NCBI RefSeq assembly: GCF_000687475.1
Contig: NC_057317.1
Location: 1,674,001-1,738,000 of the forward strand
Source of the DNA: Ustilaginoidea virens
Lineage: Eukaryota; Ascomycota; Sordariomycetes; Hypocreales; Clavicipitaceae
Length of the DNA: 64,000 nucleotides
Direction: 5' to 3'
In this document: positions 32,101 to 41,044 of the stretch, in pieces
How positions within the stretch are numbered: the stretch's first letter is position 1
Layout of the letters: each line of letters opens with the position of its first letter
Translations under genes and position numbers: made by a program
The notes under the pieces: model-generated
Database searches by the model: none
The model's input: the letters and a program-made list of their open reading frames with translations, nothing else
Told to the model about the DNA's origin: nothing

Positions 32101-33784
32101 TCAGCAGCTACCGCCCTTTGTTTTTATTAGGATTTTCCTGGTTGAGCTCAGGTCGAGCGAGGCTGGAGGCACCAAAGCGCCAAGGTCCCCAGATCGGAAT
32201 CGTGCAGCCCTGCCCGCCTGGGTCCTTCAATGTTGCTTTCGGATATTCTTGTCCCATCCCGTGCAGCTGCAGATCCTGTGGCTCAGCTCGGGGTCGGAAG
32301 CCCACCAGACCTCTTCTGTTTCAGCCCGTCGGCGAGGCAGTCGACAGTTTCGTCTCCCACCATTGACCCCAGCGGGCTGGACCAGCGGCTGGGGGGGGGG
32401 GGTACGAGATGATGGCGCTGCGTCGGCGTCGGGACCCCATCGTCTCAATTGTAGCTCTGTAAGTCGGTCGCGCGTTGCCGGCTCGGAGTAGAAATTCCCC
32501 GGCTGTGCCTTCGTACCCGGTACCGGTGGACTTGTGGCGGCCCAGATCAGACCGCAGCTAGTGTCGACTCACGCCACAGCGCACGGTGCACCATGCAACC
32601 ATGCACAAGTGCGTCGTCCAGGCGCCCAGGCAAGTTCGAGTTGGCCGTTTGTGGCGGCCGCCCTTTTTGGAGACCAGGAATTGGGCCGCCGAGGTCCCTC
32701 TGTCTTGAAGCGCGCCGCGGCTCCAGCCAAGGGGGTCGGTCTCTGCTGAAAATAGGACCCATGCGACCATGCGACCATGCGACCATGAGCACCATGCGTC
32801 GTCTGGTCGGTGATTAGCATCTGCCAAGCGGTGGGTCAAGCAAGGTCGAGGTGGTGAGGACTTGGATCTGCACGCAAGCGCGCGGTGCGACGTCTCGATC
32901 CGCGGCAACGCTGCTGGATTCAGCACAGGACGGGCTGGCGGCACCCGAAACCCGGCGTCTGGCCGTCGAGACTTGTTGGCTTCACCCTTCACCCGCGCGC
33001 GTCCTCTTGTCCCAGGGTGCAATGCAGCCTTGCAGCCCTGCACTGCACCTGCAGCCTCTTCTTGTCCCGCCTGCCGCCCCCCCCATCGCAGCCGAAGCAA
33101 GCAGGGGAGGTCGGACCGGCCGGCCGGCCGGCCGCGCCCTGCTTGCAGCCAGCAAGAGCTTTGCGCGGCGGCAAAAGTCGCCTCTCCGCAGCCGGCCTGG
33201 CCGCTGGCACACACACACAACCTTGCGGCCATCCGGAAACGACCAGACACAACCAAACACAACCAGACATCACAAGTCTGAGGGTTCCACAGTCTATACC
33301 CAAGCCTACCTGGGGCGCTCATGGCGGCTTCTTGTTGGTCCCCGTCTTGCTGTGGCTTGAGAGCGTGGCGGCCCACCGAGGTTGAGCCGGCGGAGGAAAA
33401 TGCCGAGGAATCCGGGGGGAACGAATCAAACTTCGCGCGCTGGCGTCGGGCTGCCGAGTGCAGTAATTCGCACCGAGTAGCGAGCGACTTGGCGCCAGGC
33501 GGCCTCGGTGGCGACGACGCCAGCCATCCATCATCCGTTGATGTCTGGTTGATGTCTGGTTGATGGATGCATATGTCGACGGCGGCGGTGGATGCCCTGG
33601 GCTCGGGACGAGCGAGTACCTCGGTGCGCACAGCCACCAATTCCACCCGCTTCCACCTCTGACCACAACTTCAGAGTCTCTTGCATGCTACCTCCTAACT
33701 GCATCTTGACTTTCATCAACCTCCTGGCACCAGACAAGCGTCTACGTCTACTGCCCGCTTCCCCCCAGCCAACAGCCAACAGCC
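29194..33784. other. 4.6 kb gene-free interval between divergent genes
   Basis: Between the RING-H2 and cyclophilin H starts. It is GC-rich with overlapping reading frames on both strands that lack any domain and are driven by composition. It holds G runs (29637-29650, 29722-29734), a 7-bp minisatellite (30284-30340), four TACTCCGTAC-type motifs (about 30213, 30834, 31206-31244, 31721), a dispersed-element copy (32036-32075) and an NNATGCGACC duplication near 32760. I can support no gene in it. Confidence 0.5.
30284..30340. repeat. 7-bp minisatellite GGGCAGC
   Basis: About eight perfect head-to-tail copies of GGGCAGC. Confidence 0.9.
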
Positions 33785-34768
33785 ATGCCGCCAACACAGC
33801 TGCCCGAGTCCGGCAATCCTCTGCAAGTAGCCAGCCCTCCCGTCGACGCCGCGCTCGACAACAATGTGCCAAAAAGGGCCCAGCTAACACCCAACCCATC
33901 CAGAGTCTTTTTCGACATGACGCTCGGAGGTGCGCTCCCTCCCCCCTCACTGGTTTTATTTCATTTCATTTTATTTTATTTTGATTTTCTTTTCTGCCTT
34001 TTCCCTCCCCCGACGCTCACAAACGCCCCCGGAAAACAGGCGAACCCCTCGGCCGCATCACCTTTGAGCTCTTCAGAAACGTCGTGCCCAGGACCGCCGA
34101 GAACTTCCGTCAGTTCTGCACCGGCGAGTCCAAGGACCCCCAGGGCAAGCCCCAGGGCTACAAGGGCTCCAAGTTCCACCGAATTGTGCGCAAAGGGATC
34201 AAGTTTTCCGAAACACAAACACACACCCCGCGGCAACCAAAAGGTGCCAGTTGAGACGGGGCGGGGCGGGCGAGCGAGCGAGCGGCTGACGTGACGGCGC
34301 GCAGATTCCCAACTTCATGTGCCAGGGGGGTGATTTCCTCAAGGGCGACGGCACGGGGTCCACGTGCATCTGGGGCCTCAAGGCGTTTGAGGATGAGAAT
34401 TTCGAGCTGAAGCACGATCAGCCTGGGCTTTTGTCCATGGCGGTAAGGTCCCCCGGCACGCCTTTTGCCTTTGTCCTGTTGTAGCTGTTGTTTCTGCTGC
34501 TGTTGCTGCTGTTGCTGCTGTTGCTGCTGCTGTTGCTACCCCAGATCGCTGACTCGGGCGCACGCAGAACGCGGGCCCCAACTCCAACGGCTCGCAGTTC
34601 TTCATCACGACGGTCCCCACGCCCTTCCTGGACGGCAAGCACGTCGTCTTTGGCAAGGTCGTCGACGGCATGGACGTGGTGCGCAAGATGGAGGCCACCA
34701 AGACGGGGTACCGGGGCAAGGACGTGCCGAATCTGGACGTCGTCATTGCCCTGTGCGGGGAGATGTAG
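33785..34768 (+). CDS. Peptidyl-prolyl cis-trans isomerase, cyclophilin H type
   Basis: Four exons, 33785-33929, 34040-34185, 34305-34442 and 34568-34768; product 209 residues. The cyclophilin fold starts at ~42: [38 protein letters not shown], then [21 protein letters not shown] (catalytic Arg in FHR), [28 protein letters not shown] and the CypH-like ending VVIALCGEM. CypH isomerases sit in the U4/U6-U5 snRNP. About 40 residues of Pro/Asn-rich sequence precede the domain, longer than in human PPIH. F163 stands where cyclophilin A has the cyclosporin-contacting Trp. Intron 3 is filled with TTGCTGCTG repeats. All four junctions keep frame and restore conserved strands. Confidence 0.9.
34481..34543 (+). 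repeat. TTGCTGCTG microsatellite in cyclophilin intron 3
   Basis: Imperfect TTG/CTG trinucleotide array of about 60 bp within the 125-bp third intron. Confidence 0.8.
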
Positions 34769-35434
34769 CAGTAGCCTCGACGGCGGCCCTTGAGACGAAC
34801 GAGGCACGATCGAGGCATCCTGGCGCAAAAGCAAGCAGTCGATCCGATTTCGGCGTGCCGGGGTGACTGTTGGCCTAGGTGCGCTGCTTGGGCGGAAGTC
34901 GCGAAACCATGCTCGAGTCTGGCAGCCTTGGTCTTGCGCGCCGCTCCTCCTTGAATTTCTTCGCATGGCGTCATTGTGGGCAAGCCGCTACCGCTCATTG
35001 TCGGTCGGTGCTACGTGCTACGTGGGCACACGGGGGAGGGGGAGATTGTCGAGATTGTCGAGATTGTCGAGCAATAACCTTGGAGGGAGCTGGGAACAAG
35101 ACGAGCCTGCAGATGGAAAAGAGGACGGGGAAGCACAATGGTGGTAGTACCCCCAGGTTGCAAAGTGCCACGGCTGGGTTTGCTGCCCTTGAACGGAGCA
35201 AACATTGTGCATTTTCACATCACTTCACAGCAAGCACCGCGCACGGTATCACCACGTACAAGAGGCTCGAGTCAAAACGCAGTGCTTCCTATCCGAGACC
35301 TTCATATCCAGAACCAGCAGAACATGAGCTCACCGTCCCCCCCCCCCCCCCCCCCAACCGATCATATGCTGTCATTGCGTGCGAAAGGAATGAGAGGGGC
35401 ATGCTTATATCGAATAGCGCAATATGTACATTTG

Positions 35435-35470
<36 letters not shown>

Positions 35471-35595
35471 GGGGGGGGGGGGGGGAGGACGTAGGAAAAA
35501 ACGAGAGAGAGAAACAAGAAAACTTGCCAACGTACCCACAAGGTTTCTTCCTCCCTTGCTCGCCCAGCCTCGTTGGAAACCGCTGCTTGGGCCGT
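34769..35595. other. Convergent intergenic region with A28-G23 tract
   Basis: Between the cyclophilin and LPMO-like gene ends. It has triplicated GAGATTGTC units (35041-35070), C17 near 35339-35355, and an A28 run directly abutting a G23 run (35435-35485) 110 bp from the LPMO-like stop. No gene seen. Confidence 0.6.
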
Positions 35596-36062
35596 TCAGA
35601 GAGCGCGTCTGATGGCTCGACGACGTTGACGGAAAGGCGTCACTGTTGGCCTGGGTCCGATCGCAGGATTGGACGAGGACACCAACGTCGTGTTGGCAAC
35701 GGGAGCCGAGGAGACGACTGGACCGTCCGTCTGCCGAGGCACGTGTGTAGTGACAGTGACGAAAACAGTCGTGTCGGGCTCCTCGGAGCCATCCGGACCA
35801 GCAGGAGACATGGTTCGGTAGACGGTCTTGAAGAGCGTGGTTGGCGGGACAGTAACCATCTGCGTGACAGTAACGACACCGCCGCCCACGGGGGCGGTCG
35901 AAGATGACGGGCCCGCGGTAGACTCGTCACCGGAGGGAGCCGCTGTGGGGGCAGCAGAGGCGGTCGGAGATGACGGGCTCGTAGTAGACTCGCCGCCAGA
36001 GGGGGTGCCTATGGGGGCCACGGGGGCCGGGGGAGCTCCCGAACCAGGGCTGCTGCTGCCGC

Positions 36063-36101
<39 letters not shown>

Positions 36102-37074
36102 TTTCCACGTGAACCTGAAAGTTGCTCTCCATCTGGGCCTGGATGGCCTTGGAGTAGATGTTTTGCTGGGCGACCCACGACTGCTTCACGTCATCATCCT
36201 TGGCGGTGAATCCCTTGGCCGGACCGTCCACAATCTTGATGTCAATGACACTGGCGTAGCTCTCGTTGTGCGCAATGGCATCCATGGTCCACCCGTTGGG
36301 CACCTTGTCACCTCGCATGAAGGAGCCGGCCCACGGGTACTGGCCTTGGGCCGTCTTGTCCATGCTGATCTTGCCGGGGTTGAGGCTCGGCCAGTCCCAG
36401 TACCAGTAGATGGTGTAGACGCTGCCGGGCTTCAGGTCCGCCGGCAGCCTGATGTCGGACTGGCAGGGCAGCTCCTGGGACTGCTTGGCGCCGTCGCCAC
36501 TGAGCTTGGACACTCGCTCGCTGGTGATGGGGGCTGTGTTGGGCTGGAAGCACTGGCCGTCGTCGTAGTTTCTAGTCGCGAGAAGGACGCCTCTCTTGTC
36601 GCCTCCCGACCCGTCCTTGTTCCACCGCAGGTGAACGTCAAACAGCTTTTCCTGCCCCTTGGGCTTGGTGGTGCCGTAGAAGAAGATGGTGCCCCGATTG
36701 AGGGGCTTGTTGGGTTGGTTCAGGGGCAGGGTGACGTGGCCGTTTTCGAAGTGGATGATGGCTATGTGGTCGCCGGGGGCCGCCTGCAGCATGGGGTATT
36801 TGGGGTTGGCCGTGTAAGGGTACTTGTTGATGACTTCGTTTCCAGAGTAGGCCGGCTGACCGGTGACGGGCAGGAGTAGCTGAGGGATCGTGTCCTTGTA
36901 TCCGGGCTCCGTGCGTGGCATGTAGCCTCGGGGAAAACCTCTTTCGCCAACCATGGTGCCGTTGGGCGCGATTTTGTAAGCATACTCTATCCATGAATGC
37001 GCAGACGCAGCGCAGGCGAGAGCTAGAGTTGTAGCAATTCGATGGACGCTAAGCCGGGAAGCGTGACTTTGCAT
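35596..37074 (-). CDS. Secreted LPMO-like protein (DUF7492-type) with Ser/Thr/Pro-rich tail
   Basis: A 492-residue single-exon gene. Signal peptide residues 1-25 end in CAASA, and the predicted mature N-terminus is His26 (HSWIEYAYKIAPNGTMVGERGFPRGYMPR). An N-terminal His after cleavage plus a second His in FENGHVTLPLNQPNKP is the arrangement used for the copper histidine brace of lytic polysaccharide monooxygenases; the family itself is annotated in fungi only by a domain of unknown function, so the activity is inference. The catalytic-like part runs to ~330 and includes GSVYTIYWYWDWPSLNPGKISMDK. A (GS)n linker and a Ser/Thr/Pro mucin-like stretch with VTVTQMVTVPPTT follow. The end is basic (RQRRRAIRRAL), not a GPI signal. 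Upstream in-frame codons are AT-rich leader. Confidence 0.8.
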
Positions 37075-37863
37075 CGTCAGGTATTCTGGTGATGGGGGTA
37101 TCCTGAAATGAGTAGTATATTGCGGCGTGAGCCAGTAAATCCCCAGTCTTTGGAGAACAGATTTCCTATACTTTTGATGAAAAAAATTTTTTTTTTTTTT
37201 TGAAATAATTTTAGATGGGTTGAGATTGTTTCCTTTTCCTTTGCTTCTCTCCAGGAGAAACCGAGAAATAAAAGAAAAAGAGAAACAAGAGAAACAAGAG
37301 AAAAAAAGAGGGCAAGAAGAAAGACACACAGAGGATCCAAAGGGCAACTTGACGAGTTTTACACCGGAACCCAAGACTCGTTTTGGTGAGAAATAAAAAG
37401 GCAGCTCGAGTTGACAACTTCAAGGTCGACGCAAACCAGCCCGCGAGGTATTGTTATTTGAGAGAATCGGATTGCACGCTCAACCTGAGCAAAACATGAA
37501 CAGTGGGCGGCGGCTGTCCCGAACTAGCAGTGCAGCTGGCAGAGTGACTAGCTAGCAGAGTGTGATTTTACCCAAGCAGCTGGCAGACTGGCAGACTGGC
37601 AGATTCACCGGCCAGCTGGGGGATCAAGGCCAGTTGTTCGCAGATGCCGGGTGTGAATAGTGCAGTGCGTTTGTTTATCAAAGAGGTCAGGTGATGAGAG
37701 GCAGCGAGCGGGAGGCCGCGTTCAAAGAGAAAATCAGCTTGTGGACAACAACAAGAGCACCGCAACAGGACGGGGTTCAAAAGCTAGGGCGACGAGAACA
37801 AAGGCCGGAGTGCAGCAGAAACCTGCCACTGAGCGCCCTTGTCTTTTCTTGTTTTTCTTTCTC

Positions 37864-37902
<39 letters not shown>

Positions 37903-38383
37903 ACGAGGAGGAGAGAAAAGAGGAAGAGAAGAAGAAAGGACAGGGTCGGACGAGGCCGGGTGATGAATTAGCACCCGCAAAGCGTCTGTTTACCGCGGCT
38001 TGGCAATTGCAGACATGGAGGATTGGTCAGGATGGTGAGGTCAGGATGGCTCGGCATATGCTTCAGGGCTTGTCAACATGGCATGACGGGACTTTTGGTG
38101 CCAAGAAACCCCCAGGGCCATCTTGTCTGACGGGTTGGGTCGAGTACAGGAGCCCGAGTGGCCGCGGGACGGGCGGGCGAGATGCCAGGATAATAAGCGT
38201 GGACGAGGGGAGGGCATCGCAGGACCAGGTGAGGTTCTCTCTGTGCGCGGGTGCGCGGTGCAAGGTGCGAGGTGCGAGGTGCAAGCCAGGGCATGGCCGT
38301 CGTGGGCTGCCAGCCTATGGATGGGGTGAAGACGGGTCGAGACTCGAGGCATCGGCCGGGGAGCCGTGAGGCCGGGGAAGCGT

Positions 38384-38640
38384 CTGGTGTGGTGTGGTGT
38401 GGTGTGGTCTGGTCTGGCGCCGCCCAATGCAGCTTGCTGCAGGTGTTGCTGCTTGCTGGTGCTGCTTGGTGCTGCTTGGTGCTGCTTGGTGCTGCTTGGT
38501 GCTGCCGCAGGTGTTGCGTTGCCGGAGGATTGTTTCAAAGACGATGCCTGCACCACGCCAGATTCCCAGATTCATTCACCCATGTCACCTGCTCCTGCCC
38601 CTGCTCCTGCCCCTGCTCCTGCCCCTGCTCCTGCCCCTGC
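38384..38640. repeat. Three adjacent minisatellites (GTGGT, GGTGCTGCTT, CCTGCTCCTGCC)
   Basis: Three different short units, each present in four or more near-perfect copies within 260 bp. Confidence 0.85.
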
Positions 38641-39872
38641 GTCTTGCAAGCGCCCGTCCTGGGCTGGTTGGCGCCAATCCCGCCTCACGACTGGCCACGA
38701 AGCGCCCTGCCCTGCCCTGCCTTGCCGCGCTTGGCCGGGGCCACCAGGCCATCATCATCCATCCACCACCGCCGCCCCGAGCAAAAAAACTTCACATCCC
38801 ACCGCCCCAGCAAAATCACCGCCCAAGTAAAACATTCGCGCCATCCCCCCAATTCCATCCGCCTCTTCTCGTCCATCCGACCTCATCAACTCCTACAAAT
38901 ACGTCCGGCTCGACACTCCCGCGAACGCGGCGCCCGCCGTCCTCTCTGCCCCGTGGTCAACCGCCATCGCCGCTGCTTCCCTTGCACAGTCGCTCGCTGT
39001 GCGCTGTTCCCCCCCCCCCCCCCCCCTCTCCCCTCCCCTTCGCGTCGTCTCCCCCCTTCCTCCCCTCTTGCGCTGGTTTGTTTGTTATTGTTTGCCGGCC
39101 TCGTGCGAGCCCCCCGCCCGGTCCGGTCCGGTTGGGACTTTTTTTTTTTTTTCCCCTCCCTCCCAGCCTCTCCATCTGGCCGCCTGGCCGCCTGGCCGCC
39201 TTCATGTTTCATGTTTCGTCGGCCGGCACCGCGTGCGACTCGACTTCGTCCACGGGTCGTCCACGGGTCGTCCAGCCAAATGTGTCCCCCCAAGCCCCGT
39301 GGACAGCAAACACCCAAACCACGGCCTAAACTCGGTTCCGGGTTGGGCCTTTGCCGCCTCTCGCTCGTGCAGTGCCCAGCACGTCCGCGCCGCCTGCTCG
39401 GGGCAGTCCGGTGCCTGGTGTTTTTGTTGTCCAGGGGCTTTTCTTTGGCCTGGGGTTTGCCTCCCTGTTGCGCCTTTGACCGGTTCGGTTCGGTTCAGTT
39501 CAGTTCAACTTTGCTGGGCCGTCGTGCGCCCACGGCAAGTCGGGCAGACGGCTCAGAGTCGAGACGGGCCAAAACCCGGCTGGACGGCAGAGGGGACGGC
39601 AGAGGGGACGGTGGGTGACGACGATAGATTCGTTAGGTAGATGCCGGCAGCAGCCCCGGTGCGCGTGCCGTGCTTTGCGCCCTGCGCCCTGCGCCCTGGG
39701 TACCAGACCTTTCCGAAGTCGCCGTCGAAATGCCCCGTCGGGTCAACTACGTCCGTACTTTGCTAGACTAGTTTCCTAGGTCAACAACTAGTGGCGGTAG
39801 TTGCTTGGTTGGCGTCGTCTCCGCGGCACACCAGTTGACCTGACACCTGACCGCACGTGTCACGCGCCCACC

Positions 39873-39966
39873 AGCACAACCAGCACAACCAGCACAACCA
39901 GCACAACCAGCACAACCAGCACAACCAGCACAACCAGCACAACCAGCACAACCAGCACAACCAGCA
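39873..39966. repeat. 9-bp minisatellite CAGCACAAC, about ten copies
   Basis: Near-perfect head-to-tail copies over about 90 bp. Confidence 0.92.
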
Positions 39967-40536
39967 GCGTCACCCGGCCTTTGCAAAATCCACCCACTCC
40001 CCAAGAATGCAACGCAATTCTCACCATCCGTCCGATCCAATCTTGTTGCTTCTTCTTCTTTTTTTTTTTTTTTCCCGCTCCCAGACCTAGACCAGTCACT
40101 CACTCCACACACCAAGCTCAGCACGTCCACGTAACCCATTCTCGCCCGTTGCCCAAGTTCCGCACAACCTCACTTTCATCCAGGCCCCTTCGCCGCCCCT
40201 CTACGTCATCATGATGCCCCCCCCCCCCCGACAGGTCAGATGATCTAAAGTGGCTTGCCCGCGTGGCGCGCCCTTTCGGACGCGATGGCGCGTTGATCCC
40301 CCTCGCGCCAACCCTGCTTCTCCCTGGATCAAGCTAGTCAGGGGTTATCCGCTCCGGCCTGCACGCCCCAGCCTGTCTGCATCGAGATGTGGTTTCCTGA
40401 GGGGGGAAACGCGGCACTTGACTTGCTTCGGGTCTGCCGTTGACCCCTGGGGAAGGGGGCGCCAGGGGGGAAGTGAAGTTTACCTTTCTTGGGCCCGGTG
40501 GGGGGCGGTCATGCGGCAGAACGAAGCCAGGCACAG

Positions 40537-40539
<3 letters not shown>

Positions 40540-40584
<45 letters not shown>
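40540..40584. repeat. (AC)n microsatellite
   Basis: About 22 uninterrupted AC dinucleotides. Confidence 0.95.
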
Positions 40585-40586
<2 letters not shown>

Positions 40587-41044
40587 GCTGGCTGGTTGGT
40601 TGGATTGACATGACAGCAGAGCAGGCTGCGAGGTTGTTCGGAAACGTGCCGCCTTGTTAGCCCCAGGCACGCAAGACTGGGAATGCAGGCCTTCCATCCA
40701 TCCCCGGGGCGTCGGAAGTCACACAAGTCATCACCATCAATCAGCATGAGCTTTGGCAAAGGAGGGCGTTTAGTTGAGTTCAGGATTGCAATCATGCCGT
40801 GGTATTTTCACCCTGGCCGAATCAAAAGACGTGTCCGAGAAAAAGCCCATCACTCGAGTTGCACCCCAAACGCCCATTGCCGATTCCGTCCTCATGTCCG
40901 CATCATTACTCCCGTTTTGCGCACTCCAACGAGCCTGCCTGTACGGAGTACCACCAGATTAGAGATTTAGCCAGCCCTGCGAGATTCCCCCTCACCCTCT
41001 TTTTGTTTCCCCCTTTTTTTTTTTCCCCACGTCTCTTCAACCCA

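Larger units (their letters stand above)
37075..41044. other. 4 kb gene-poor block dense in tandem repeats
   Basis: Between the LPMO-like start and the abaA end. Repeats in order: CTGGCAGA (37580-37606), CTTT (about 37864-37899), GTGGT (38384-38412), GGTGCTGCTT (38455-38505), CCTGCTCCTGCC (38586-38640), C18 (39009-39026), GGTTC/AGTTC (39480-39508), CAGCACAAC (39873-39966), AC (40540-40584). Long frames on both strands (for example 38251-39618) only read through these repeats. No gene supported. Confidence 0.55.

Noticed and set aside
32558..33646. 362-codon minus-strand frame upstream of cyclophilin H
   Set aside because: GC-rich region with open frames on both strands; no domain, no conserved-looking motif.
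38251..39618. 455-codon plus-strand frame
   Set aside because: It merely reads through several tandem repeats and C-rich DNA, and overlapping frames on the same strand are equally open.
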